Below, piece by piece: positions 13,001-25,984 of a stretch of DNA of 64,000 nt (position 1 is its first letter; each line of letters begins with the position of its first letter). The DNA is from Monodelphis domestica (Eukaryota; Chordata; Mammalia; Didelphimorphia; Didelphidae): assembly GCF_027887165.1 (NCBI RefSeq), contig NC_077228.1, forward strand, positions 207,957,979-208,021,978, read 5' to 3'. A model generated the notes under the pieces. It was given only the letters and a program-made list of their open reading frames with translations. It searched no databases and was not told the DNA's origin. A program made the position numbers and the translations under genes.

Positions 13001-13461
13001 TTAAAAAATTTCTTAAAAATTTTTTTAAAATGTGGATCACCATGTTGTAGGCCATTCTTTATTCTAGTAGATTAACTTTTGTCAAGAAATATTTTATAAC
13101 TGGTTTGGTGAATTGATTGTACAAAACAAACCTATTTAAGATTAAACTTTGTGAACTCTTTTTTAGGTAGAAGGTGTTCTCCAGGGTTTGGTTCTCCAGG
13201 CTTTGATGTGCGTCTATGTATATGCATCTTGTTTACAAGTTTGGTTCTGGTGGTAGATGATTAGGTTTTCTGGACTTAGTGTAAACTTTTTAGTTCTTAC
13301 CTTTAGGGATTATTGACAATTCAAAGCCACTTTTCTTAATTTTTATAATAATCTGAAGAAGCTATAGATTTGGACTTTGTCTTATCAAGTTGTTCATGTT
13401 GATTATTATTACTAAATGTAATTGGGGTGTTCCCTGTGGCTTCAGCTAAGAATTCTTTCTT

Positions 13462-13660
13462 TGAAAAAAAACGAAACCCTTTACCTTTCATCTTAGAATC
13501 AATACTGGTTCCAAGGCAGAAGAGTGGGAAGGGCTAGGCATTTTTGGTTAAGTGACTTGCACGGGGTCACACAGCTAAGAAGTGTGAGGTTAAATTTGAA
13601 CCTTTCTGTCTCCAGGCCTGGTTCTCTTATCTACTAAGCCACCTATCTGTCCCTTTAGCT
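13462..13660 (-). mobile_element. tRNA-derived SINE
   Basis: Antisense copy, somewhat shortened after CAATACTGG. The duplication is TCAGCTAAGAATTC / TTAGCTAAGATTTCC. Confidence 0.88.
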
Positions 13661-13934
13661 AAGATTTCCATGAGAGACTTTTCTACTGGGAAAATATTGT
13701 ATTTTGGCACAGTTGAATACTCAAAGAACATTGTGATTTAGAAAATTATATATGTCCAATGTTCTTATGTAGAATAAAGTTCCTAGATATTAATATAAGT
13801 TTATATCCAAATTGTTTGGAGTTTTACACATTGGACTTTGTTATCATTGCTATTATTAAGAAGTAGAATGACGTTTTGGGAAGGAGCTTTTACTAAGGTC
13901 AGTTTTGCTTTTGGAAAGAACTTGACAATTCACT

Positions 13935-14320
13935 ATTTATGGCTGAATATATCACTCCAGGCCAAAATGCTCTTTCCTGGCTACCATTTCCCTTGGAGTA
14001 TGGTGTATTCTCCTACTAAAATGTAAGCTCCTTGATGTCTGAGACTGTCCCATTTTTTATATTTGCATCTCCAGAACTTGATGAACATTGTATATCCCCC
14101 ATAGTAGGTACTTTTTTTTTTTAACCCTTACCTTCTGTATTGGAGCCAGTAAGGGCTAGGCAAAGGGGGTCAAGTGACTTGCCCAGGGTCACACAGCTGG
14201 GAAGTGGCTAAGGTCAGATTTGAACTTAGTACCTCCGGTCTCTAAGCCTGGCTCTCAATCCACTGAGCTACCCAGCTGCCCCCAGTAGGTACTTTTTGAT
14301 TCACTGATTCATTCTTAGCT
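13935..14320 (+). repeat. L2 LINE 3' end interrupted by a SINE
   Basis: AAAATGTAAGCTCCTTGATG...CATAGTAGGTAC, then TTTTTGATTCACTGATTCA after the insertion. Confidence 0.75.
14103..14297 (-). mobile_element. tRNA-derived SINE nested in L2
   Basis: Flanked by a perfect AGTAGGTACTTTTT duplication (14103-14116, 14284-14297). About 40 bases between CTGTATTGGAGCCAG and TAAGGGCTAGG are deleted. Confidence 0.92.
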
Positions 14321-14324
14321 GTAC

Positions 14325-15640
14325 TGCCTTCTACCTGTGTAGCATTTTATCAGTCATTTAACCTTTTTGTTTCTTATCTTTAAAATGAGTTCATTGCAAT
14401 ATTGCATGGTAGAAAAAACCATATGTAAAAGAAAATTACGAGTTCTATTCTGGAGGAAGAAAGAAAGATAAATTATTTATTAGGACTCTTAAATTACATA
14501 TTTTTGAGAGAATTGTGAAACAGTTTGTAAGAATAGTTAATTATGTTAAAAGTATATATTTTTGGGGAAAAGTATATTTAGGACATCAAATTAGATAATA
14601 TGTGTGAAGTGTTTTGTTAACACTTTGTAAAATTAAAAGCTCTATAAAAACGAGAGCTATTGTTATTCTTCACTATTTATCCTATATGACCTTGGACAAG
14701 TCACTTAACTCAGTTTTTCTGTAAAAGAAGAGATTGAACTAGATGATCTCTCTTCCAGCTTTAATCTATTATACTGTGACTAGTTGAGGTCTGAGATCCC
14801 TTTCAGTTTTAGATTCCATGATCTGTCCTTCACTGTTTGAACTTTTGGCATTGATAATATCTATATCTATGTGTATTGGGGAGTATGAAGGAGGAGATGG
14901 AAGACAGTTTCAATCCCCAACAAAATTTAAGATAGTATTAGCCTTTCAACTGCAAAATGGCAAGTTTTGCTTTGGTATTTCTGTGCAAAGGGAAGAAGCC
15001 CTGCTTGTTTTTTATCACTAGTTTTCTATAATTTTATTATTTCCAAGTAAAACTATATTGATTGAAAGGAATGATGTTTTAAAAGGAGCAGATAGAAAGG
15101 TTTGTGGTAACAGGGAAACTGAAAGAAACTTTGATAAATTATGTCATAGGTTGAATTAGAGCAAAACTTCCATTTTGTGGTAGTTTTTAGCTTCTTTTAC
15201 CTGCCATTAATAAGTCATTGTAACCCTTAAATGCCCTTATTTGAGGTGAAGAAAGGAAAACTGGAGTGAAGAAGATACTTTTTTGGAAAATTTATTCCCT
15301 ACTTTGAATTTCCTGACTGGAGTACAGGTTCCTCATAATCATGATTTTGAGGTACCCATGTTAGATTTCAGTTTTTCAAAGACCTGAGACAGGTTTTACT
15401 TGCATCTTGAGAAAATAGAGGTACTTCCCTGAATTAGTGCCATCTAGTGGGATTGGCACAACCTCTTGGACTGTTTCTGTTTTTTTAACTGTTCATGACT
15501 ATTTATGCACTTTCTGATTTCCATAGAAGGAAGAAAGTAAATGTCTACGTCATAGGTTCAAATTAGATAGATGTTTAAATTGCTAGTCATTATAGCTCTT
15601 TAATTATGACACTTTTTTTGGTGGGTGTTGTAATGGTAGA
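14325..15640. other. Intron 2 segment, mostly unassigned
   Basis: A MIR-type core lies at about 14690-14790 (CCTTGGACAAGTCACTTAAC). The rest is AT-rich with no supported gene or repeat. Confidence 0.4.
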
Positions 15641-15649
15641 AATTTTAGG

Positions 15650-16215
15650 CTTCTGGGAGAGGTTATAATATTATAATGGTTAAAATTGTGGCTACAGGAT
15701 TTATGTAATATTGAACAATGGCTGCCAAGGAATTTACTTATGAAATTCCTAAAATGAAACACTCAAGTCAGAATGGAGTTTATGGAGGTTTAATCACACT
15801 GGGAGTAGGGAAAGGAGAGGGAGAGAAGGAGAGAGGAGAAAAGGGAAAGGGGCTACTCAACCTCTGACCAAGGCAGAGGGAGTTCTAGGCCCAGAGGGCC
15901 AAGGTGGAAAGAATCAGTCCTTAACTCACGTGACCGCTCTGAAGGAAAGCTGTCTGCGGGCATCCTCCCTGTCCAAGCTCCTAACACCAACAACCGTCTC
16001 GCTCTCTCCACAGGAAGTGAGCGAATACCAGAGGCTGTTCCCTACCTCACTTCCTGTGTCTCACAAATGCCAATGGTTGGCTCTAGCTTGGCTTAGGACA
16101 GCCCAGGTGGGCAGTTAGTTATTTCTGATTTGTCATTGACTAGCACATGCCCGTGTAGTGTGGGTGTGCACAATTTTTGGGTGCTAGACCAAGATGGAGA
16201 CTTTTAAAATTCACA
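15650..16215 (-). mobile_element. Solo LTR, antisense
   Basis: On the minus strand it begins TGTGAATTTTAAAAGTC near 16215, runs through a GC-richer promoter-like part and a polyadenylation segment (GATTAAACCTCCATAAA), and ends in a U5-like part reading GACTTGAGTGTTTCATT...AATTCCTTGGCAGCC. The R-U5 text is clearly related to the LTR at 2678-3605. No internal retroviral sequence flanks it. The small plus-strand frame at 15930-16118 is incidental. Confidence 0.75.
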
Positions 16216-16219
16216 GTGT

Positions 16220-17690
16220 GGAGCACAATTGAATTGGATATACTTTACAAAAGCAAAGTCTAAACAACATGACCAAACATATATGTCCATTGTGCTTATT
16301 CAAGTTTTTTCATGATTCCTCACTTTCCATAGATACTTGGAATAGTATTCAGTTACCCTGTTACCTGTGCCATACTGACTTTCATTACCACAGCTGGTCT
16401 AAAATATTTTATATTTGTTTTTGGGATGGACTGTATACACACATATAAATAAAGATGAAGACTGGACCTGTGATTTCTTTGGTGTGAAGGAGTCTCTGGA
16501 GAGGAAACTCCCAATGGTTGTTGATATCTGGTCTGTAACTAATAGTTTTTTTAGAGTTGCCTAGAGCACTGGCAGGTTAAATGATTTTTTTCAGGGTCAT
16601 AGTACCTGTGTGTGTTAGAGATGGGACTTGAATGTGGGTCCTTCTGGCTTTGAGACAAACTATACATTGTACTATGTTCCCTTTCTCTAAATTATACTCT
16701 TTAAGATGAATTTCCTGAATGGGGACTAGTGTAGATAACTTTTTGAGTGGTCTAGGAGCAGCTCTAGGGTTAAAATTTTCTTCTTGTAATGAGTTAAGGT
16801 GAGGTAGAATTCCATTTTATTTTTTAAGAGTGACCGAAACTACCCTTTTTCAAAGTAAATCAGTTAAATTGGTTCATAGATAAAAGTTCACATTTCCTCA
16901 CTTTTTCACTTGGACATGTGAGACACATCCCACTTCTTTAAGTATTGATTGTAGTAACTCATCAAGCATATAGTCTCTATATAGATAAAAGGAAGTATTT
17001 TTCATGTTTATGATGCTTTTATATATTCTTATACATCATAGCTATGGCTTTTTTTGGTGTCTCCTCTTCTTTCCATAATGAAAAGTACAGATTGGTCTTT
17101 GTTTTTAGGTTTTTAGTAGGGAAATACTCTCTACTGAAGCAAATGAGCAAATGTTGTTGTGTCTTAGAGGTTTTCTGGGGGCACTGATAGGTTAAGAGGC
17201 TGGCTAAGGTCACATAATCAAGAAAAGAAATGTTTTAGACATCCATCTCTTATAAAGATGGGGAAAGGTTTCTTTGGGAGAGGATCTAATTGCCATTTAG
17301 GACTATGGTTTATTGACATTTGATCTTTTAGAGCTTGTAAGACTTGACTTTTTAAAATGCGGTGTAGAAAAGTATAGATACTAGTAGTGAATGAGTGCAG
17401 CATATGGGAATTCGTGGCATTAATTATACATTGTTAATTGTTTAATATGGAAGCATGGTTACAATTTATCATAAATTTAGATGTAAAGTATCTTCTATTT
17501 GATAAATGATTATAAAAACTTTTGCAGGTAAAAATTATAACTAACAGGAATTTGAAATGTATAATAGTCTATATTCTAGTGATTTTTTTTTAAAGAAATT
17601 GTACTCATAGATTTGTTATACTTAACCCTAAGGCCTTAGACTTATACCTTTTCTGTGCTCCCTTACTTTGTTTAATACTTATCTAGAAGA
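16220..17690. other. Intron 2 segment, mostly unassigned
   Basis: A MIR-type antisense piece is at 16555-16685 and another possible one at 17150-17220. Nothing else is supported. Confidence 0.4.
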
Positions 17691-18660
17691 GAGAAGGAAG
17701 CCTTTTGCTATCTTCAGGGAGTTTTAGGCTCATGCACCCTTTTGAGCATGAATGTTCCATTCATAAGATACTTTGTTCATTTACTCCTCTCCCAATCCTG
17801 GTGATGCAGCAAAATCCATTCCTGTCCCCCACTGTTATACCCCATTCTTTTATGTCCAATTTTTTTTATGTCTTATCCTTCACAAGTTCCCTCTGCCCAT
17901 TTCTTTCACTATGCTCTCTGGAACTTTCTTGTTCTGTCATTAACACACTTTCCTTTTGTAGAGCTTTTCCTCTCATGTTTTGTTCATCTTCTGGCACTCT
18001 GGGTGATTTGGCTCCTTCCAGAAGATTTTAAATAGCTTTGATGGCAGTCCCTTCCAGCAGTGGATACATCTTTTAAATTGTCTCCTTTCTCATTTACTCT
18101 TCTCCAAGATACTGGACTAGGAAGGGTCTTTCTCCTTACTCACCACAGTCATTTCCAGATCTTTGTTGCTGCTGTTACTTAGCAACTTATCTTCCTTTAA
18201 GGTATATTTCTTTAAGATTTGTCACTTTAATCATATCCTGGTTGTGATTATCCATCAGCCTTCAGGTCATGCTCATAATCTTCACCCCAACCCCAACCCT
18301 TGCCTTTTGTCAATGGGATTTCAATATACATTTTCATACTCTTTTATATACTATGACTTACTAATTCATCAATTTCCTTGACTTCCATGATTTGCACCAA
18401 TCTTCTCCTTCAGCTATCTAGTGATGTTACGGATATCCACAAGTGTTATAATTCAGTGATACAGAGTTCAGAAATTCCTCCATTCAACTTTATTAATTTA
18501 TTATTCTTTCTTTCCTCATTCTTTTGGCATTTTATTGGTCTTAAATCTCTTTGGCCTCACTGTGGCCTCTGTAATCCGTCCAGCGTTCAATGCTTTTACC
18601 AAGCCATCATCTCCTTCCCACTCACTTCATTTGCTTCCATTTGCAGTTTATAAAAACCAT
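17690..18660 (+). repeat. L2 LINE, ORF2 upstream (endonuclease) part
   Basis: C/T-rich text including TTTCTCCTTACTCACCACAG and TTTCCAGATC resembles the endonuclease half of L2 ORF2. Frames at 17705-18031 and 18378-18653 are broken remnants. Confidence 0.55.
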
Positions 18661-18869
18661 CTGAATTTTATGGACAGCTTTAATTTTTACATCACATTAC
18701 ATATTTATTTCTTCCCTACCCAGTAAGCCATCTTTTGATTTTAAAAAGGAGGGGGAAAAGCAGTTCTGTAGAGCTTCCATCTAACATATCAACAACCTGA
18801 GACTGTGTATAAATTTCACAAACTTTAGACCCTTACCTCTGCATAGAGGAGAGAGGAATGTGCCTTTTA

Positions 18870-19045
18870 AAAATTCTTTTCCAGGGCTAACCTTCATCAT
18901 AATAATTGTGGTGTTTAGTTTTGGGGTTCTTTTCTTTTATATTGTATTTATTGCCTGCTTTTGCTTATTTTACTGTGTATCAGTTCATATAAATCTTCCT
19001 ATGCTTTTGAATTCTTCCTGTTCATTGTTTATTATGGTACAGTAA
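18870..19045 (-). mobile_element. LINE-1 3' fragment
   Basis: CAGTTCATATAAATCTTCC...TTCTTCCTGTTCATTG is antisense LINE-1 text that recurs at 44000 and 53970. Confidence 0.6.
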
Positions 19046-19084
19046 GAATGGGTACCCTATGAGGTATATAAATATGATGGAAAT

Positions 19085-19270
19085 AGTTGAGATATGGCCA
19101 TAGTTGAGTAGCTGGCCTCAGAATCAGAAATATGTGGATTCAGTTTCTGCCTTTGATACTTATGGAATGTTTTTAGCATAGTGAATAGTGAGCTGGAATA
19201 TACCCGCTTTATGACCTTGGGTAAGTCATAGAACTTCTTAGTCCTAGGTAACTCTTTAAGATTATAAATT
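19085..19270 (+). repeat. MIR-type SINE
   Basis: GGCCTCAGAATCAGAAATATG...TGACCTTGGGTAAGTCATAG. Confidence 0.65.
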
Positions 19271-19454
19271 ACAGAGTAGATGCTACTCTAAATTGACAGA
19301 GGTAGTTCCTCATACCAGTTAAAGTCAACTAGAACTGGATTCTAGTGGTCAAATATTGACTTAGAAAACTACAAATTAACATTATCAATATTGTAGTATA
19401 TCTTTATTTTGCTAAAAACTTCCCAATTACTTTTTAATTTGGTTGGGTAAACAT

Positions 19455-19540
19455 CTTTAGACACCTGCCTTACACTCTTATAGTGTCTGAGGCCAGATTT
19501 GAACCTAGGACCTGAGCTACCCAGCTGCCCCCTTGTAGTC
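19455..19540 (-). mobile_element. tRNA-derived SINE, head fragment
   Basis: GTGTCTGAGGCCAGATTTGAAC...TGAGCTACCCAGCTGCCCCC; only the 5' half of the element remains, with an internal deletion. Confidence 0.75.
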
Positions 19541-19544
19541 ATCT

Positions 19545-19800
19545 TTTGAGAATTCTTTTTGTCCAACAGAGTGATTCTTCTTATATATATTTATGCCTTT
19601 TATATCTTAAATATCAGATCCTAATCCAGTATTTGATACAAATATGGTTTCCCTCCTTACCTAGTTGTATTGATTTTGTTTGTGTAAAAGCTTTTTAATA
19701 TCATGTAATGTAAATGATTTCTTTTGTCAGTTCTGTCCCATGTTTGGAAAGTAATTCTTCCTTTAATCATAGTTGTGAATGGTAATTTATCTCATTATTA
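19545..19800 (-). mobile_element. LINE-1 ORF2 fragment
   Basis: ATTTTGTTTGTGTAAAAGC and the TATCAGATCCTAATCC context are antisense LINE-1 ORF2 C-terminal text; similar text recurs at 21680, 44670 and 57600. Confidence 0.65.
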
Positions 19801-19804
19801 TCTA

Positions 19805-19935
19805 ATTATCATAGAGGCAGGGACTAGGTAGTTGGAATTAAATGACTTGCTCATGTTCACACAGCTAGGAAGTGTCTGAGACTGGATTTGAACTTAAGTT
19901 CTCCTGACCCCAGGTCTGTTACTCTGCTGTGCTAC
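19805..19935 (-). repeat. MIR/SINE fragment
   Basis: AATGACTTGCTCATGTTCAC...GGATTTGAACTTAAGTTCTC, an antisense CORE-SINE. Confidence 0.55.
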
Positions 19936-19939
19936 CCCC

Positions 19940-20565
19940 TCATCAAATCATTTTTATGGTGTGACCTGTTCCGAATTGACATTCCTATTCTAGTAAGGCT
20001 GTTGAACATGTTATTTCAAGCTCCTTATACTCCTCCCCTTTTCTTTCTTTACACTTCTCCATCTCTCAAACCTTACCTCACAATTGACTGAGGAAAATAG
20101 AAGCCATTCACAGTGAGCTCCTTCTCTTTCTGCAAATCAGAATCAAATCATCCTCCATCCTCTCTGTCAGAGGGAGAGATTCTCACTAAGGATAACCCTT
20201 TTACTTATACTCTTGATCTCATTTCTTTTGGATTCCCTGCAGTCACCTCTCTCTTCAAACTTCTGCCTCAGTTTTAGTTACTAGTTCCTTTCTGCTTGAA
20301 AACCTGCCCCGGTGTCCCCACTGTGTTAAAAAAAAAAAATCCTGCTCTGCCATTTCCTTAAGCTGCTGTTAATATTCCTCTTCCCTTTTACAGCCAAATG
20401 CCTAGAAAAAAAATTACATTTTTGTTGCTTCTACTTCTTGCTTCTTTTCTTCTCACTTCTCAATCCTTTGCTATCGATGGCTTTCAGTTTCATCACCCAA
20501 TTGAAATTGCTCTCTCCAAAGTTACTAATGATTTCTTAATTGCCCTGTGAATGGCTTTTCCTCAC
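19940..20565 (+). repeat. L2 LINE, ORF2 middle part
   Basis: Text such as CTCTCCAAAGTTACTAATGA (about 20511) corresponds to the reverse-transcriptase region of L2 ORF2. It is heavily broken. Confidence 0.6.
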
Positions 20566-20574
20566 TATCTTATC

Positions 20575-22265
20575 TTTTTTCACTTAATACATTTTTATTG
20601 ATATCTTTTGTTTTAGAGTTACTTTCTGCTTGAACTGTGCTTTTTATTAAAGAACCATTTCTCATATTAAAGAATTTTTAAAGTTCAGCAAAACTTAACA
20701 CATTAAAAAGGCTAATATTATATACGGTATTTCACATGAAGGTTCTCTAAACTTTAATAGAATGGGAAGGAGAAATTTATCTTCTCATATTTCTTTGTAA
20801 TTTCAAAATATTTACTTTTGAATTTTTTGTGGTTCTTTCCATTTGCATTTTTGGAATTGTGCATATTAGTTTTTTTAAACCCTTACCTTCTGTCTTAGAA
20901 TCAATACTGTGCATTGGTTCCAAGGCAGAAGAGTGGTAAGGGCTTGACAATGGAGGTCAAGTTACTTGCCCAGGGGTCACACAGCTATGAAGTGTCTGAA
21001 ATCAAATTTGAACCCAGGACTTCCTGTCTCTGGGCTTGGTTCTCAATCCACTGAGCTACCTAACTGCCCCCTTGTGCATATTGTTTTGTTGGCTTTGCTT
21101 ACTTCATTTTTCATCAATTCACATTTTCTCATGTAGTCATCATCTTCATTTTTTCTTTTATCACAGCCATCTCTCAGTGAGTGAACACATTTCATTTCCA
21201 GTTACTTGCAAAGTACCACTATAAATATTTTGTTGTGTTTGGAATCTTTTTGTCATTGAGTTTTGGGGTATGGACCTAGAAGTGTGGGATCTTAAGGTTT
21301 AAAAGTATGGACATTTTAGTCACAATATTTGTATAATTACAAATTGTTTTTTAGAATAGTTAGACCAATTCACAGCTTTACCAAAAATTCAGTGTTTCCA
21401 TCTTTCATAAACCTATTATTTTGATATCTTTGCCAACTAGTTGGATGTGAGATAAAATCTTAAGGTTGTTTTGATTTGGATTTCTCTTATTATTAGTGAT
21501 TTAGGATATTCTTTTATGTTGTGATTTGTAGCTATTTTGAGGACTGTATATTCTTGGCTATTTATCTTATTGGGAAAAGATTTTTGTTTTTTTTAATAGA
21601 TCTATTCACTACTATATAGCTTAGATATCATACCTGTATCCATTTGATTCAAAGATTTTTAATTGAATGGTTCTCTCCTTATTTTAGTTGCATTAATTCT
21701 GTTTGTGCAAAAGTTTTTCAGTTTCATGTAATTGGAAATTAAATTTTTATCTATTTCTTATTTGGTTAAGAATTTGCCCTCTATCCATGTTTGTGAAAAT
21801 TATCTGGTTTCTCTTCTGATTTATAATGGTATTGCCATCCTTAATATTTAGATATTATATCCATTTTAAATTTATTGTGGCATATGATATAAGGTATTTG
21901 TCTAAACCTAATTTTTGCCAGACTGCTTTCCAGTTTCTCTCATAGTTATTGTTGAATAAGTAATTTTTTCCTTGGTAAAGTTATATTTTCTGGTTTATCA
22001 AACAATGAGATACTGTATTTAATGATTTCTGTTGCTTCCTTGTCTAATCTGTTCCATTGATCTGCTTTTCTGTTTTATATTCAAGATCAAGTAGTTTTAA
22101 TGATTACTCTTTTGTAATATAGTTTGATGTTTCCATGTGCCACTCCTACCTTCATCTTTTTTTTCCATTAGTTCCCTTGATATTCTAGATTTTTCCCCTC
22201 TAAATGAATTTAGTTTTATTATTTTGTCTAGCTCTGTGAAGTATCTGTAAATTAACTTGATTATT
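20575..22265 (-). mobile_element. LINE-1 ORF2/3' UTR relic, interrupted by a SINE
   Basis: Antisense text including ACTGCTTTCCAGTTTCTC, TTTGGGGTATGGACCTAGAAG and GTTCCATTGATCTGC, all counterparts of LINE-1 ORF2. No open reading frame survives. Confidence 0.75.
20857..21082 (-). mobile_element. tRNA-derived SINE nested in LINE-1
   Basis: Full length, flanked by TTGTGCATATT (20857-20867, 21072-21082). Confidence 0.92.
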
Positions 22266-22274
22266 GTAATATTG

Positions 22275-23195
22275 CCCTGTCCAGTTTAGAGCACTGTCAG
22301 CCCTTGACTTTTTTGATCTCTACAGCATTTGGCACTTTGACCTTTTTTCTTCTGGGTTTTCATAATATTATACTTTCTTAGTTTTCTGGCCTGCCATTTC
22401 TTTTCCCTTCTTGCTAAATCATCATACTTATCACTTCAATTGTGTATACCTCAGTGCTCTCTTCTGGGTCCTCTTGTCTTCTCTCTTTCTCTTGGTGTGA
22501 TCTCATTAGTTCTCATGTATTCAATTATCTCTAAGGAGATGACTCCTTGTTATATATATTCTGCTATCTCTTGAGCTCTTGTCCTACATCACCAACAGCC
22601 AAATGGGCATTTCCCACTGGTAGACATCTCAAATTTACCTATCCAAAACAATTTGTTTTTTTCCATTTCCTCTCTACCCCCTCTTTCCAATTCCATATTT
22701 CTTTTAAAGCATCACCATTTTCCTAATTATTCAGGTTTGCAAACTATAATAACTTTCACATCTGCCCTTTTCTTGCTACTCATGCTTTTCACCTAGTTTG
22801 GGCTTATTCTTGCACCTGGACTATTGCAACACTCTTTTGATTGGTTTTATATCTCCAGTTATCACCACTCTAGACCTTCACCCACAGAGCTCCCAAGGTG
22901 CTGTTCCTAAAGCACAGGTCCTCATAAATATTTCCTCTCCATTCTCTGATTTTGTACTTCCTCCCTTCTTTACTTCAGAATACCTTGATCCTTTCACTGC
23001 TTAGCTGAAGTGACATTTGCTCTTACCATTAGTGCTCCCTTCTGAAAATTATTTAGGGTTTTGTTTGCATTTACTTATATTTCCCCATGTTTTAGCCTTG
23101 AGAAAGTGTAAGCTTCTTGATGGCAGGAACTGTTTCATTTTTGTGTCTCCCATGCCTGTCATATAATAAATAATTTTTGATAGATTGGCCTATCT
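22275..23195 (+). repeat. L2 LINE, ORF2 end and 3' UTR
   Basis: TGTATACCTCAGTGCTCTC, TGGACTATTGCAACACTC, CCTAAAGCACAGGTC and TGTAAGCTTCTTGATGGCAG give collinear L2 text over about 900 bp, from the reverse transcriptase to near the tail. Confidence 0.8.
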
Positions 23196-23214
23196 TGGCA
23201 TAAGTGTGTCTTGA

Positions 23215-23465
23215 AGAATCATGATGCAGGGGAAAGAGAGATGGATCTGGATTCAAAAGAACAGATTTCAAATCTAGGTTAATGCTACTTCTTGTATCAA
23301 GTCACTTAACTTCTTTGTACCTCATTTTACTCATCTGTAAGATGATGGGCTGAACTAGATAAACAATTTCCAAGGGCCCTTCCAGACCTTTGTTTTTGTT
23401 GCTCTATTTCCAGTGCTTATCCTGGCACATATTAAACACTTAATGAATGTTTGTTGAGTTGAATT
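23215..23465 (+). repeat. THER/MIR-type SINE with L2-like tail
   Basis: GATCTGGATTCAAAAGAACAG...CAAGTCACTTAACTTC...GGCACATATTAAACACTTAATG. Confidence 0.7.
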
Positions 23466-23679
23466 GAATCTTATCTCTTATATTAGTTGAAATACTCCTT
23501 TCCAATATAAAATGAAGACTTTTTTTCTCTCTCCTTTATTAAATACTCTTTGATACAAGTTCTGTTTTGTACTGCAAGTAACTTGATTTTAGAGCAAATT
23601 TTCATATATTAAAGAGTTTATTTTGATTCTTATTAAGAAATGTGTTCATTTGACTACATTATAGGGGACATTCTTATAC

Positions 23680-23956
23680 TGTATCTACCCTATTTTTTTT
23701 TAATTTTTATTTAATTAGTTAATTTAAAATATTTTTCCATGGTTACAAGATTCATGTTCTTTCCCTCCCCTCCCACCAATCCCCTCAGGTAGCTGATGTG
23801 TAATTCCTCTGGGTTTTACATTTGTCATTGATCAAGACCTATTTCTATATTACTGATATTTGAACTAGGGTGATCATTTAGAGTCTACATCCCCAATCAT
23901 ATCCCCATCGATCCATGTGATCAAGCAGTTGTTATTCTTCTGTATCTACCCTATTT
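23680..23956 (-). mobile_element. 5'-truncated LINE-1 with 17-bp duplication
   Basis: Only the 3' UTR is present (TTTTCCATGGTTACAAGATTC, TCTTTCCCTCCCCTCCC), flanked by perfect CTGTATCTACCCTATTT (23680-23696, 23940-23956). The 3' UTR also appears at 63060. Confidence 0.9.
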
Positions 23957-24288
23957 GATGGGCTATTCTTTATCCTGGTCCAATAGTTTATAGAATTCAT
24001 TTTTACTCTATGACTCCTAGAGTACTGCAGAGAGGCTTCCCTGATTGACTCAGGACACTACTAGTTTCTTCTTAGTCACTTAAGAATATATCTGGATAAT
24101 CTTTCTCAGTTGGGGAAATGTTTGGAACATCTGCAGGAGTTAGAGGGGTATCAGATGTTTTATTAGTCTCCAAATCATGATGAGTCCCCAATTTCCATTG
24201 CAGAAATTGCATTATTAAGAGTTTCTGTGTCAAAGGAGTCTTCTTCAGGAAATTGATCTGTATTTTATGATCAGAAATACACTTAGAA

Positions 24289-25036
24289 CAGTGATGGTGA
24301 ATCTTTTAGGGACCCTGTGCCAATTCCCCTCCAACTGTGCCCATGCCATTCCTCCATTGGTTGCCATGCCCCATTCCCTGAATGCATTCAGTACCCCACC
24401 CACCCCTACATTTAGGGCTTGGGGTAGGGCTGGACTATCCAAGTCAGGTCAGAGCTCCAAAATGAAGGTGGAAGGAAGTTTCTGAGGCTCAAGTGCCCCA
24501 TACCTTCCCCTTGCGTTTGGTGGTGTGACTGGTCGTGCTCCATTCCTGTGACTGTGGAGGGAGGCATGAGTGCCACACTCCCTTATTCATGTTGGATAGG
24601 GCTGAGCTCTATGCTCATACCCTCCCCCTTGCTGAGCTCCACACTTATACCCTCTCCTTGCATTTGGAGGCAGGGCCAGGCTAGGTTGCTGGCTGGCCAA
24701 ATCAAGGCTAAGCTCTGGGGTGAAGGGAGGGAGACTCAGGTGTGCCCCATATCCTACCCTTCTTTTTGGAGGTGGGACAAGGGGGGATGTGTGTACCAGA
24801 GGCTGCTCCAATCAGAGGCTGCTCCAACCAGAGGTGGAGGAGGGTCTGTGGTCCCAGAGCCTCTGATGGTGGTTTTGCTCAGCCCCTGAGATGGTGGAGG
24901 GAGGCTAGAATGCCCCACCTCCTACATTGGAGGTGGGGCCAGTCTCCCAGCTGGCCAAGACAGAGGCTTCAGCGTGCCCACAGAGAGGTCTCTGCAAGCC
25001 CTCTTTGGCACATGTACCATAGGTTTACCATCTCGT
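24289..25036. mobile_element. Non-autonomous hAT DNA transposon
   Basis: It starts CAGTGATGGTGAATCTTTTAG and ends AGGTTTACCATCTCG, inverted-repeat ends typical of marsupial hAT elements. Internal GTGCCCACAGAGAG is shared with the element at 55649. The GC-rich middle produces overlapping frames (24548-24889, 24742-25065) with no transposase similarity. Confidence 0.75.
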
Positions 25037-25039
25037 ACT

Positions 25040-25755
25040 TAACCTCATATCTAGTCCCTCAGTAGTTTCTAGGCTATAAAAAAGGAAGAGAAGAGTTAAG
25101 GATTGGCCTTATATTTAAAGGTGCTTCCCATCTTAGAGAAATAACAGGAACAGAGTCATGACAAGAGGAAGAGGAGGCCATGGCTCTGACAAGCTAAAAA
25201 CAGAAAATAATTCTGGCAGTAACTGCAGGGCATAGTTAATAGTAGCAGGAAATGACTTCTGAATTGGCATGACCTTTCCAAATTTTCATAAGTTTGAGAC
25301 ATCTTTCTTTAGTGGAATATGCGTGTGTGTCTGTGTGAAATTAAAATTCAGGAATTTGGGAGTAAGTAATTTTCTATGATTTAAGACATATATGCTGATT
25401 TAGTCAAGATATTTTTATTTCAATGTGGTCAATACTTCTAGTTCTTTTTTCAAAGGCCTGTCCTAGTGCTAATTTCATTTAGATAGTGAATCTGAACTTT
25501 TTCGTATTTGCTAAATTTCTGCAGATCCTTTAACAAAGCACTGATCTTAGAATCACAGCTTAACTTTTTTGGTTTTCTGAAAGTGCTAATAATATGATAT
25601 AGACTTAAGTTGCAGACAAGAGAAAGCCAATTTATTTCTACTAGTATTTTCAAATAACAAATCTGTACAAAGAAACCTTTCAGACCAATTTGTAAGTGTT
25701 TTAAGTATCTTCTCAACTACTTTTTTGTTTGTGATTTCTTTTGTATGATTAAGAT
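25040..25755. other. Intron 2 segment, unassigned
   Basis: No supported feature. A minus-strand frame of 88 residues (25450-25716) is unremarkable. Confidence 0.35.
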
Positions 25756-25763
25756 TCAGCATG

Positions 25764-25984
25764 CTTAATTCTTTTTTTTTTTTAAACCCTAACCTTCTGT
25801 CTTAGAATCAATACTAAGTAATAGTTCCAAGGCAGATGGAGAGGTAAGGGCTAGGACAATTGGGGCTAAGTGACTTGCCCAGAATTACAAGTGTCTGAGA
25901 CCAGATTTGAATTGAGGACCTCCTGTCTCTAGGCCTGACTTTCAATTCACTGAGCTATCCAACTGCTCTAGTATCTTAATTCTT
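25764..25984 (-). mobile_element. tRNA-derived SINE with target duplication
   Basis: Antisense, diverged, flanked by CTTAATTCTT (25764-25773, 25975-25984). Confidence 0.88.

Noticed and set aside
17705..18653. Possible multi-exon gene from adjacent plus-strand frames
   Set aside because: The text matches L2 ORF2 and is interrupted by stops and frameshifts; it is a repeat relic.
24548..25065. Overlapping frames of 113 and 107 residues
   Set aside because: They are in the GC-rich interior of a non-autonomous hAT, with no transposase motif.
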